Origin: Actinomadura sp. WMMA1423
Lineage (GTDB): Bacteria; Actinomycetota; Actinomycetes; Streptosporangiales; Streptosporangiaceae
Direction: 5' to 3'
Assembly (NCBI RefSeq): GCF_006547145.1
Contig: NZ_CP041244.1
Span: forward strand, 8,122,001-8,186,000
Length of the DNA: 64,000 nucleotides
The notes below the pieces were generated by a model, which made no database searches, was not told where the DNA came from, and saw only the letters and a program-made list of their open reading frames with translations. Of this stretch, positions 8,407 through 15,705 are shown one piece after another. Made by a program: the position numbers and the translations under genes. Position 1 is the stretch's first letter. Every line of letters begins with the position of its first letter.

Positions 8407-9108
8407 ATGAGTCAGTCCAGTCCGCAGCCGGAGCGGCCCTGCCCGAGCCGCCCGCTGGAGCGGCGGCCGGACGCCGGATCCGTCCCCCGGCCGGTCGACG
8501 CGGCGAGCGCGCCCGACACGGTGCGGGCGTCCGACGCCGAGCGCGAGGCCGTGGTCGAGGAGCTGCGGATCGCGTCGGTGGAGGGAAGGCTCACCTTCGA
8601 GGAGCTGACCGAGCGCACCGAGGCCGCCTACGCGGCCGTCACCCGCGGCGACCTCGAACCCATCACCGCCGACCTGCCCGGCATGGGCGCGCCCGGCGCG
8701 AACCCGGCGCCCGTGCAGGTCAAGCGCAAGTTCACCGCCGTCATGGGCGACTGCAAGGAGCGCATCGTCGGCCGCATCGACGGCCCGCTCGAGGCCGTGT
8801 CGGTGATGGGCGACGTCGAGCTCGACCTGCGCGGCGCGCAGGTCCCCACCGGCGAGGTGCACATCTCCGCGACCGCCGTGATGGGCGACGTCAAGATCAT
8901 CGTTCCGGACGGCGTCAGCATCGAGCTGTCGGGACACAACTTCCTCGGCGACCGGCGGGTCGCCGTCCGCGATCCGCACCCCGGCGCCCGCGTCCCCGTC
9001 GTCCGCATCACCGCGCACGCCGTGATGGGCGACATCAAGATCGTCGACGATGAGCACCACGCGCCGCTCCGCCGCGCCATCACCACCTGGTGGAACGACC
9101 GCAAATGA
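8407..9108 (+). CDS. DUF1707 and LiaF-like (cell-wall-active antibiotic response) protein
   Basis: 233 aa. After a Pro-rich N terminus comes a DUF1707 domain (about residues 39-92: VRASDAEREAVVEELRIASV, EGRLTFEELTERTEAAYAAV). A C-terminal half with repeated AVMGD(V/I/C)K strands is typical of the LiaF/DUF2154 beta-solenoid-like domain. In Gram-positives LiaF-type domains take part in envelope-stress signalling; DUF1707 is an actinobacterial domain of unknown function often placed at the N terminus of such proteins. There is no membrane segment, so it is probably cytoplasmic or peripheral. It appears monocistronic and leaderless. Confidence 0.9.
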   Translation: MSQSSPQPERPCPSRPLERRPDAGSVPRPVDAASAPDTVRASDAEREAVVEELRIASVEGRLTFEELTERTEAAYAAVTRGDLEPITADLPGMGAPGANPAPVQVKRKFTAVMGDCKERIVGRIDGPLEAVSVMGDVELDLRGAQVPTGEVHISATAVMGDVKIIVPDGVSIELSGHNFLGDRRVAVRDPHPGARVPVVRITAHAVMGDIKIVDDEHHAPLRRAITTWWNDRK

Positions 9109-9143
9109 ACCCGGGCGCCCGGGGCCGCGTTCCCGCCGGGTGG

Positions 9144-9359
9144 TCAGCGGGAGTCGTCGTGCGCTTCGGCCTCCTCGACGCCCGCCTCGTCCGGGGGCAG
9201 GCTGTCGGGGTGCTCGTAGCGCACGCCGGGGGTGCCGGTGCCGCTGGTCTCCTCGCCGTCCGGGACGGTGCGTCCGCGGGCGTCGGAACCCTCGTTCACC
9301 GGGGCGAAGCGGCGGTCGTCGGTCTTCTCGGGCTCGTGGCCGGGTTCCTCTCGCGTCAT
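9144..9359 (-). CDS. Small acidic hypothetical protein
   Basis: 71 aa, not recognised. It is highly charged and acidic (MTREEPGHEPEKTDDRRFAP at the start, EAGVEEAEAHDDSR at the end), with no Cys, no membrane segment and a probably disordered structure. Codon third-position G+C fits a coding frame better than the alternative frames here. An in-frame ATG lies four codons upstream of the chosen start; neither has a strong RBS. It lies between the convergent DUF1707 gene and the end of the sulfur operon. Confidence 0.55.
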   Translation of the reverse strand: MTREEPGHEPEKTDDRRFAPVNEGSDARGRTVPDGEETSGTGTPGVRYEHPDSLPPDEAGVEEAEAHDDSR

Positions 9360-9400
9360 GGGACCCCGCATACCCGGCCGCGGGCGGGTCGAACGCCCGA

Positions 9401-10147
9401 TCAGACGGCGGCCGCCGCGCGGGGGGCCTCCAGCGCCTCGGCGTAGCGGCGGACGATCAGGTCGGCGACCTCCGGCGCCGCGCCGAGGGCGGGGGAGACC
9501 GCGGCGGCGCCGGCCGCCACGGACTCCCGGCGGACCTTGTCGACGAAGTGGCCCGGGGCGAGGATGTACGACGCCACCGCGACGCGCGGCGCGCCCGCGT
9601 CGAGCAGGGCCCGCACCGCGTCGCCCGGCGAGGGACGGGCGGCCGTCGCGTACGCGGGCACCACGTCCCGCCAGCCGCGCGCACGCCACCGCCGCGCCAG
9701 CCCCGCCACCGTGGCGTTGGCGGACGCGTCGCTGGAGCCCGCCGAGGCGAGGACGACCGCCGTGCCGGGGTCTCCGGGCGCCACGCCCGCCTCGGCCAGG
9801 CGCCGCTCCAGGGCGTCCAGCAGCAGCGGGTGCGGGCCCAGCGTGTCCGCTGTGCGCAGGGCGAGCCGCGGGTGCCGACCCCGCACCCGGTTCAGGACGC
9901 CCGGGATGTCGGTCTTGCTGTGGTAGGCCGCGGTGAGGAGCAGGGGCAGCACGACCGCCTCGTCCGCCCCGCCCCGGGCCAGGCCGTCCAGCACCCGGTC
10001 GGGTGCGGGCGGCGCGTGGTCCAGGAACGACGCGTGCACGGGCACGTCCGGGCGGCGCGCCCGGACGGCGTCGAGCAGCGCGGCGACGGTCGCGGCGGCG
10101 CGGGGGTCCCGGCTGCCGTGCGCCACCGCGACCACGGGGGCGTTCAC
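9401..10147 (-). CDS. Sirohydrochlorin chelatase (CbiX/SirB-like)
   Basis: 248 aa. Features of the CbiX/SirB chelatase superfamily are VAVAHGSRDPRAAA at the N terminus (the invariant His of AHGS), VLPLLLTAAYHSKTDIP in the middle and SYILAPGHFVDKV in the second half. The enzyme inserts ferrous iron into sirohydrochlorin to give siroheme, the prosthetic group of the sulfite reductase encoded upstream in the same operon. The GTG start at 10147 overlaps the TGA of cysH by 4 nt (GTGA). The length fits the two-domain monomeric form found in actinobacteria. It is the last gene of the operon. Confidence 0.9.
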   Translation of the reverse strand: MNAPVVAVAHGSRDPRAAATVAALLDAVRARRPDVPVHASFLDHAPPAPDRVLDGLARGGADEAVVLPLLLTAAYHSKTDIPGVLNRVRGRHPRLALRTADTLGPHPLLLDALERRLAEAGVAPGDPGTAVVLASAGSSDASANATVAGLARRWRARGWRDVVPAYATAARPSPGDAVRALLDAGAPRVAVASYILAPGHFVDKVRRESVAAGAAAVSPALGAAPEVADLIVRRYAEALEAPRAAAAV

Positions 10148-10854
10148 AGGTGGATGCCGCACTCGGTCTTGCCCATCCCGGCCCACCGGCCGCTGCGCGG
10201 ATCCTCGCCCGGCGCCACCGGACGGGTGCACGGCGCGCAGCCGATCGAGGGGTAGCCGTCGTAGTGCAGCGGGTTGACGAGCACCCCGTTGTCCTCGATG
10301 TAGTTGTCCATCTCCTCCTGGGTCCAGTCGAGGATCGGGTTCACCTTGACCATGCCGCGCTTGCGGTCCCACTCGACGACCCGCCGGTCGCGGCGGCTCG
10401 CGGTCTCGTCCCGCCGGATGCCGCTGAACCAGGCCATGTAGCCCTCCAGCGCGCGGCCGAGCGGCTCCACCTTCCGCAGGTGGCAGCACAGGTCGGGGTT
10501 GCGGCCGTGCAGGCGCGGCCCGAGCGCCGCCTCCTGCTCCTCGACCGTGCGGGACGGGGTGACGTTGATGACGTTGACCGGGTAGACGGCCTCGACGGCG
10601 TCGCGCGTCCCGATCGTCTCGGCGAAGTGGTAGCCGGTGTCGACGAACAGCACGTCGATGCCCGGCTTCACCTTCGACACCAGGTGGATCAGAGCCGCGT
10701 CCGACATGGACGAGGTGAGGCAGATGCGGTCGCCGAACGTGGCGGCCGCCCACCGGATGACCTCGAGGGTGGGGGCGCCCTCCAGGGCGGCGGCGGCCGA
10801 CTCGACGATGTCCTCAAGGTCGAGCGTGGGTCTGTCGGTCTCCAGCAGGGTCAC
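10144..10854 (-). CDS. cysH: Assimilatory phosphoadenylyl/adenylyl-sulfate reductase
   Basis: 236 aa. It reduces activated sulfate (APS or PAPS) to sulfite. Visible motifs are TSSMSDAALIHL (nucleotide-binding loop), LFVDTGYHFAET, the iron-sulfur cysteines in DLCCHLRKVEPL and GCAPCT, and the C-terminal ECGIHL carrying the nucleophilic Cys. The CC...CxxC pairs indicate a [4Fe-4S] enzyme, the type that normally uses APS with thioredoxin as donor; substrate preference is inferred. The GTG at 10854 follows AAGGAGG by 5-6 nt and overlaps the stop of the zinc-ribbon gene. A further in-frame start upstream would read through that gene. Confidence 0.95.
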   Translation of the reverse strand: MTLLETDRPTLDLEDIVESAAAALEGAPTLEVIRWAAATFGDRICLTSSMSDAALIHLVSKVKPGIDVLFVDTGYHFAETIGTRDAVEAVYPVNVINVTPSRTVEEQEAALGPRLHGRNPDLCCHLRKVEPLGRALEGYMAWFSGIRRDETASRRDRRVVEWDRKRGMVKVNPILDWTQEEMDNYIEDNGVLVNPLHYDGYPSIGCAPCTRPVAPGEDPRSGRWAGMGKTECGIHL

Positions 10855-11021
10855 CGGGGGACCTCCTTGCTCGCGGTGCGGGGGGCGCCGACACCGAGGA
10901 ATTTCAGGCTGAAGGAACGGACGCAGTCGGGGCAGAACCACGTGCCGGGCGTCTCTCCGCCGGGCTCAAGGCTCTCCTCGCCGCAGTACGGGCAGTAGAA
11001 GGGCGTCATCCGCTCGCTCAC
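10851..11021 (-). CDS. 56-aa zinc-ribbon protein of the sulfite reductase operon
   Basis: Found by direct translation; too short for a typical ORF cut-off. The peptide starts (GTG) SERMTPFYCPYCGEESL and carries a second CxxC in GTWFCPDCVRSFSLKF, so two CPxC pairs form a rubredoxin-like zinc or iron knuckle. The TGA overlaps the GTG of cysH, and the start lies 16 nt after the sulfite reductase stop with GGGGTGA in between, so it is placed as a true operon member. Small Cys4 proteins at this position are frequent in actinobacterial sulfur operons. The role is unknown; electron transfer or metal delivery to Sir or CysH is inference. Confidence 0.85.
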   Translation of the reverse strand: MSERMTPFYCPYCGEESLEPGGETPGTWFCPDCVRSFSLKFLGVGAPRTASKEVPR

Positions 11022-11037
11022 GCGCGATCACCCCGGC

Positions 11038-12705
11038 TCACTTGAGGTCGGAGTCGTCGGCGCGGTGCACCCACTCGGCGAAGGTCTCGCCGCCGGCGCG
11101 CTGCTCGTCGAACCTGCGCACGACGCGCTCGACGTAGTCGGTGAGCCCGGCCGAGGTGGTCTTCAGCCCGCGGACCTTCTTGCCGAACGAGGCGCCGAGG
11201 CGCCCGCCGAGGTGGATCTGGAAGCCCTCGACCTGCTCGCCGTCGTCGTCCACGACGAGCTGGCCCTTCAGCCCGATGTCGGCGACCTGGATGCGGGCGC
11301 AGGCGTTCGGGCAGCCGTTGACGTTGATCGTCAGCGGCTGGTCGAAGTCGGGGAGCCGCTTCTCCAGGTCGTCGATCAGGTCCATCGCGCGCTGCTTGGT
11401 CTCGACGATCGCGAGCTTGCAGTACTCGATGCCCGTGCACGCCATCGTCTGGCGGCGGAAGGTGGACGGCCGGACCTGGAGGTCGTGCTCGGCCAGCGCG
11501 TCGGCGAGCGCCTCGGTGCTCTCCTCCGGGACGTCCAGGATGACCATCTTCTGCTCGTTGGTCGTGCGGACCCGGCCGGAGCCGTAGCGCTCGGCGAGGT
11601 CGCCGATGACGCCGAGCAGCTCGCCGTTCACGCGTCCGACGCGGGGCGCGAACCCGACGTAGTGGGCGCCGTCCTTCTGCGGGTGGATCCCGACGTGGTC
11701 GCGGCGGGCGAGCGGCGCGGCGGGCTCGGGGCCGTCCGGCAGCGCGTACCCGAGGTACTCCTTCTCCAGCACCTCGCGGAACTTCGCGACGCCCCAGTCC
11801 TTCACCAGGAACTTCAGCCGCGCGCGGCTGCGCAGCCGCCGGTAGCCGTAGTCGCGGAAGATCGAGGTGACGCCGTGCCACACCTCGCTCGCCTGCTCGG
11901 GCTTGACGAACACGCCGAGGCTCTGCGCGAACATCGGGTTGGTGGACAGCCCGCCGCCGACGAACACCTGGTAGCCGGTCTCGCCCGCGTCGTTCACCAC
12001 GCCCGTGAACGCGATGTCGTTGATCTCGTGGACCGTGCAGTGCGACGTGCAGCCCGACATCGCCGTCTTGAACTTGCGCGGCAGGTTGGAGAACTCGGGC
12101 GAGCCGATGAAGCGGTCGTGGATCTCGCGCAGCTGCGGGGTCGCGTCGACGACCTCGTCCGCCGCGATCCCGGCCAGCGGACAGCCGATGATCACGCGCG
12201 GCACGTCGCCGCAGGCCTCCATCGTGTGCAGCCCGACCGCCTCCAGGGCCTCCCAGATCGCCGGGACGTCCTCGATCCGCACCCAGTGCAGCTGGACGTT
12301 CTGGCGGTCGGTGATGTCGGCGGTGCCCCGCGCGTACCGGGTGGAGACGTCCGCGATCGTGCGCAGCTGCGGGCCGCTCAGCTGACCGCCGTCGATGCGC
12401 ACCCGCATCATGAAGTAGCGGTCCTCGAGCTCCTCGTCCTCCAGCGCGCCGGTCTTGCCGCCGTCGATGCCGGGCTTGCGCTGGGTGTACAGGCCCATCC
12501 AGCGGAACCGGCCGCGCAGGTCGGAGGGGTCGATCGAGTCGAAGCCGCTCTTGGAGTAGATGTCGATGATCCGGCGGCGGACGTTCAGGCCGTCGTCGTT
12601 CTTCTTGTTCTCTTCGTTCTTGTTGAGCGGTTCGCGGTAGCCGAGGGCCCACTGGCCCTCGCCCTTCTTGCGTTTGGTCGCGGGTGGCACGGCGCGCGTC
12701 CTCAT
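11038..12705 (-). CDS. sir: Ferredoxin-dependent nitrite/sulfite reductase (sulfite reductase)
   Basis: 555 aa. It reduces sulfite to sulfide with six electrons from ferredoxin. The two-fold repeated nitrite/sulfite reductase ferredoxin-like domain is visible (RYARGTADITDRQNVQLHWV, and the later FAPRVGRVNGELLGV half). The siroheme/4Fe-4S ligands are in ACTGIEYCKLA and NGCPNACARIQ. The basic substrate-binding region PLAGIAADEVVDATP followed by NLPRKFKTAMSG is intact. Nitrite reduction cannot be excluded from sequence alone, but cysH, a siroheme chelatase and a cysteine-type leader peptide favour sulfite. The start ATG at 12705 has a weak RBS, which may be part of leader control. Confidence 0.95.
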   Translation of the reverse strand: MRTRAVPPATKRKKGEGQWALGYREPLNKNEENKKNDDGLNVRRRIIDIYSKSGFDSIDPSDLRGRFRWMGLYTQRKPGIDGGKTGALEDEELEDRYFMMRVRIDGGQLSGPQLRTIADVSTRYARGTADITDRQNVQLHWVRIEDVPAIWEALEAVGLHTMEACGDVPRVIIGCPLAGIAADEVVDATPQLREIHDRFIGSPEFSNLPRKFKTAMSGCTSHCTVHEINDIAFTGVVNDAGETGYQVFVGGGLSTNPMFAQSLGVFVKPEQASEVWHGVTSIFRDYGYRRLRSRARLKFLVKDWGVAKFREVLEKEYLGYALPDGPEPAAPLARRDHVGIHPQKDGAHYVGFAPRVGRVNGELLGVIGDLAERYGSGRVRTTNEQKMVILDVPEESTEALADALAEHDLQVRPSTFRRQTMACTGIEYCKLAIVETKQRAMDLIDDLEKRLPDFDQPLTINVNGCPNACARIQVADIGLKGQLVVDDDGEQVEGFQIHLGGRLGASFGKKVRGLKTTSAGLTDYVERVVRRFDEQRAGGETFAEWVHRADDSDLK

Positions 12706-12795
12706 CTGTGGTCGTGAGGGACGCGCGGCGCACCGGCGCTCTGAGGCAGCCGGCTCGACGCTGAGCAGGGTGAGGTCAAAGGTGACGCCGATGCG

Positions 12796-12823
12796 CCACG
12801 CGCCCGGCTGTACAGGGGCGTGG
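12796..12823 (-). promoter_or_regulatory. Hairpin immediately after the leader peptide (possible attenuator)
   Basis: GGGGCGTGG (12815-12823) pairs with CCACGCGCCC (12796-12805) with one bulged base. The structure begins 9 nt after the stop of the 25-aa leader ORF and precedes sir by about 90 nt. No clean T-run follows, so it may be an intrinsic attenuator, a Rho-linked structure, or an anti-SD/anti-terminator partner. Confidence 0.45.
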
Positions 12824-12831
12824 TCGGAGCG

Positions 12832-12909
12832 TCACCTACAGATCGCGCTGCGGACGCGGAGGAAGTCGACGTGCCGGCGCTTGGCCAGCAACGGGTCCGC
12901 GGCAGTCAT
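12832..12909 (-). CDS. 25-aa putative leader peptide of the sulfur assimilation operon
   Basis: The peptide starts MTAADPLLAKRRHVDF and ends LRVRSAICR. It matches the conserved actinobacterial putative leader peptides with a core like RRHVDLxRVxSAxC, which are annotated upstream of sulfur and cysteine genes. Its Cys codon (TGT) is the penultimate sense codon, so low cysteinyl-tRNA would stall ribosomes at the end of the ORF, next to a hairpin. This suggests cysteine-responsive attenuation of sir-cysH-chelatase expression, by analogy with cysteine-responsive leader ORFs described in mycobacteria. The start ATG at 12909 follows a short AGG. The mechanism is inferred. Confidence 0.8.
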   Translation of the reverse strand: MTAADPLLAKRRHVDFLRVRSAICR

Positions 12910-12977
12910 ACCTGAACTGTGACACGGCGTCTCGCGGACTGTCCAGTGACGTCCGGCATGCGGACGCGTGAGATGCG

Positions 12978-13178
12978 TCATCCCTGCCGCCTCCAGTTCA
13001 CCTGGGGTTCGGCCTCGCCGGCGGCGGCGGAATCCGCGCCGGACGGGACCGCCGGACGCTCGGGGGAGGACGGCGCGGCGGGGGCGGGGTGGTGCTGGCA
13101 GTCGCACCAGGACCCGCCACGGCACTTCTCGTGGTGGCGCTCGCGGCACGACTGGCAGATCATGTCTTCTATTGTCAC
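12978..13178 (-). CDS. Small Cys/His-rich protein (MICQSCRERHHEKCRGG motif)
   Basis: Up to 66 aa from the GTG at 13178; the ATG five codons later (MICQSC) may be the true start. The N-terminal half has MICQSCRERHHEKCRGGSW followed by CDCQHH, with five Cys and several His in 30 residues, which looks like a compact zinc-binding module. The remainder is Ala/Pro-rich and probably unstructured. Short proteins with this N-terminal motif are common hypothetical genes in Streptosporangiales and Streptomyces. The gene lies upstream of, and in the same direction as, the cysteine leader peptide, about 70 nt away, but is probably separately transcribed. Confidence 0.72.
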   Translation of the reverse strand: MTIEDMICQSCRERHHEKCRGGSWCDCQHHPAPAAPSSPERPAVPSGADSAAAGEAEPQVNWRRQG

Positions 13179-13406
13179 TCATGAAGGCAAATGCCCGGTT
13201 TCTCGTGGTCGGGCGCAGATGATCATGGTCTGGATGACGTTCCGTGCCGTCATAGCGGGTATGGGCCAAGGGATGTGCACGGATCGGGCGGCACGCCTGC
13301 GAGACGACCGGGCGGGGGAGGCGATCGCCACGCCACGCGCGAAGCGGACCAGTGAAGTGGGCGATGCGGCATGCTCCGGGCGCACAACCCTCTACGGTGG
13401 GGCGGT

Positions 13407-14468
13407 GTGACCACCGTCTCCGACGCAGCGGGCACCCCCCGGGCCGGGGACTCCCCTTCCGGACAGGACCCGGAAGGCCCGCGGCGGCGCCTGCGCGGCC
13501 GCCGCGACCGCATCGCCGCCCGCGTGCGCGCCGACGCCCGGACCGCGGCGGGGATCTCCTGGACGCTGACCAAGGGCACCGCGATCGGCGGGTTCCGCTA
13601 CCGGGTCACCGGCCTCGCGGCGGAGGCCGCGTTCTTCGCCCTGGTCTCGCTGCCGCCCCTCGTCATCGGGCTCATCGGCACGATGGGCCACCTGCGCGGC
13701 CTGTTCGGCGAGCAGACGATCGCGGAGGTGCGCTCCTGGGTGATCGAGCAGGCCCAGACGGTGCTGACCGGCCCGACCGTCAAGACGGTCGTCATCCCGC
13801 TGATCGACGACGTGATCAAGGGCGGCAGCCCCGACATCGTGTCGGTCAGCTTCCTGATCTCCCTGTGGGCGGGGTCGCGGGCGACGAACGTCTACGTCGA
13901 CACGATCACGATCGCCTACGGGCTCTCGGGCGTCCGCGGCGTGATCCGCACCCGGACGCGGGCGTTCGTGCTCTACCTCATCGGGCTGCTGACCCTGATC
14001 GTCGTGATCCCGATGCTGGTGGCCGGGCCCGCGCTGGTCCGGCAGGTGCTGCCGGAGAGCGCCGAGGCCGTCCAGGCCCTGTACTGGCCGGTCGTGGTGA
14101 GCCTGTCGATCGTCTTCCTCTCCCTGCTGTACCACATGAGCGTCCCGGTGCGGACGTCCTGGTGGCGCCAGACCCCCGGCGCCGCGCTGGCGCTGCTGAT
14201 CTGGATCGTGGGCAGCTTCGTCCTGCGGATCTACCTGGCCGGCTCGCTCAGCGGGGTGTCGGTGTACGGGTCGCTGGCCGCCTCGATCGCGCTCCTCGCC
14301 TGGCTGTACGTGGCGGCGCTCGCGGTGCTGATCGGGGCCGCGCTGAACGCCGAGATCGACCGGCTCTGGCCCAGCGGGGACACCGCCCGGATCCGCGCCG
14401 AGCTGGAGGCGCAGGGCGACCAGGTGCCCCGGGACCAGGGCGCGACGGATAAAAACCACTCCGATTGA
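13407..14468 (+). CDS. YihY/BrkB family integral membrane protein
   Basis: 353 aa. After a basic, Arg-rich cytoplasmic N terminus (about 60 residues) come roughly six membrane segments. Family motifs are FRYRVTGLAAEAAFFALVSL, SLWAGSRATNVYVDTITIAY and ASIALLAWLYVAALAVLIGA followed by ALNAEIDRLW. YihY/BrkB proteins (formerly called ribonuclease BN) are inner membrane proteins of unsettled function, possibly transporters. The GTG at 13407 is favoured over the TTG/ATG at 13371; TACGGT at 13393-13398 could be a -10 element giving a nearly leaderless transcript. Confidence 0.92.
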   Translation: MTTVSDAAGTPRAGDSPSGQDPEGPRRRLRGRRDRIAARVRADARTAAGISWTLTKGTAIGGFRYRVTGLAAEAAFFALVSLPPLVIGLIGTMGHLRGLFGEQTIAEVRSWVIEQAQTVLTGPTVKTVVIPLIDDVIKGGSPDIVSVSFLISLWAGSRATNVYVDTITIAYGLSGVRGVIRTRTRAFVLYLIGLLTLIVVIPMLVAGPALVRQVLPESAEAVQALYWPVVVSLSIVFLSLLYHMSVPVRTSWWRQTPGAALALLIWIVGSFVLRIYLAGSLSGVSVYGSLAASIALLAWLYVAALAVLIGAALNAEIDRLWPSGDTARIRAELEAQGDQVPRDQGATDKNHSD

Positions 14469-14507
14469 GGTCCTGAAAAGGGGAAACATGTCGTAGCCTC
14501 GCGTGAC

Positions 14508-15671
14508 ATGACCCCCCGTGAGGAGACCGGCCGGCTCCGGACCGTGACCGGCACGATCGCGACGTCCGACATCACCGGGCCTGTGCTCTCCCACGAGCAC
14601 CTCCAGCTGGACCTGCGCTGGCCTGCGCGCCCCAAGCTGGCCGCCTCCGACCCGGGCCGCTGGCTGGACGAGGAGAAGGCCGTCCAGCGGGAGCTGAACA
14701 CCCTGCGCAAGGAGCACGGCCTCGGCCTCGTCGTCGACCTCACCTGCTCGGGGATGGGGCGCAACGCCGCCGCGCTCGCCCGCATCAGCGCGGGCGCCCG
14801 GGTCGCCGTGGTGGCCGGGACGGGCGTGTTCACCGAGCCCTTCCACCCCCCGTTCGTCCGCGAGGTCCTCGCGCCCGGAACGACGGCCCCCTTCGAGAGG
14901 ACGACCCCGCAGCCTCCCGAGACCCCTCGGTACGAGTCGCGCCATTCCGGAGAGTCGAGCCCCCAGTACGACTCGCGTCATTCTGCGGGGACGACCCCCG
15001 AGACCCCCCGGTTCGAGGCGCGTCATTCTGGGGGGACGACCCCTCAGACCCCCCGGTTCGAGTATGAGGGCCCCTCCGCGGTCGACCGGCTCGCCGAGCG
15101 GCTGCTCGCCGAGGTCGGATTCGGCATGGACGGCACGAACTCGCTGCCCGGCGTCATCGGCGAGATCGGCACCTGGGGCGAGGCGCCGACCGAGACCGAG
15201 GAGCTGTGCCTGCGCGCCGCCGCCCAGGCCGGCCGCTACTCCGGGCTGTCGGTGGCGACCTACGGGCGGGCGGGCCTCGCCCAGCTGGAGATCCTGACCT
15301 CCGCCGGGCTGGCCCCCGAGCGCGTCGCGGTGGGGCAGCAGGACCGGGTGGACGACCCCGCCCAGCACCGCAAGATCGCCGAGTCGGGCGGCTACGTCTC
15401 GTTCGGCACGCTCGGCCTCGCGGGGACCGACCCCGCCGCCGTGGGAGCGGGCGTCCGCCGCGTCCTGGACCTGCTGGAGGCCGGGCACGCCGACCGGGTG
15501 CTGCTGAGCACCGGCGTCTCCCGGATGGCCCAGGTCGCCCGCTACGGCGGCGCCGGGTTCGGATACCTCTTCGAGACGTTCCTGCCCGCGCTGCGCGCCG
15601 CGGGCGCCGACGAGGCGACCCTCAAGACGATCCTGCGCGACAACCCGCTGAGGTGGCTCACGGGTACGTGA
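14508..15671 (+). CDS. Phosphotriesterase-family protein with internal repeats and lost metal ligands
   Basis: 387 aa. The N terminus has the PTE-family metal motif LSHEHLQLDL (His29, His31), and later segments follow the family order (GVIGEIGTWG, YSGLSVATYG, VAVGQQDRVDD, DRVLLSTGVSRM). At the positions where active phosphotriesterases and lactonases have His, His and Asp, this protein has Tyr/Gly, Gln and Gly. A full binuclear site is therefore not visible and it may be non-catalytic or use another chemistry. Residues about 132-187 are a repeat insertion absent from normal PTE proteins (310-330 aa). The ATG at 14508 is preceded by TAGCCT (14494-14499), suggesting a leaderless transcript. Confidence 0.85.
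   Translation: MTPREETGRLRTVTGTIATSDITGPVLSHEHLQLDLRWPARPKLAASDPGRWLDEEKAVQRELNTLRKEHGLGLVVDLTCSGMGRNAAALARISAGARVAVVAGTGVFTEPFHPPFVREVLAPGTTAPFERTTPQPPETPRYESRHSGESSPQYDSRHSAGTTPETPRFEARHSGGTTPQTPRFEYEGPSAVDRLAERLLAEVGFGMDGTNSLPGVIGEIGTWGEAPTETEELCLRAAAQAGRYSGLSVATYGRAGLAQLEILTSAGLAPERVAVGQQDRVDDPAQHRKIAESGGYVSFGTLGLAGTDPAAVGAGVRRVLDLLEAGHADRVLLSTGVSRMAQVARYGGAGFGYLFETFLPALRAAGADEATLKTILRDNPLRWLTGT
14901..15071 (+). repeat. In-frame tandem repeat (about 45 bp) inside the phosphotriesterase-like gene
   Basis: Three and a half units start at 14901 (54 bp), 14955 (36 bp), 14991 (45 bp) and 15036. The consensus contains CCCCCCGGTTCGAG followed by GCGTCATTCTG and GGGGACGACC. All units are multiples of 3 and encode variants of TTPETPRFEARHSGG (TTPQPPETPRYESRHSGE, SSPQYDSRHSAG, TTPQTPRFEYEG). 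The best preserved unit is the third. It is probably a surface loop expansion by slippage or an inserted repeat element. Confidence 0.85.
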
Positions 15672-15705
15672 GTGGGTAGGGGAGACCCCGGAAGGGGGTG
15701 CGCCG

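Noticed and set aside
15005..15065. GGTTCGAG words resembling a tRNA T-arm
   Set aside because: They are part of an in-frame coding repeat and no acceptor stem, anticodon arm or CCA context exists.
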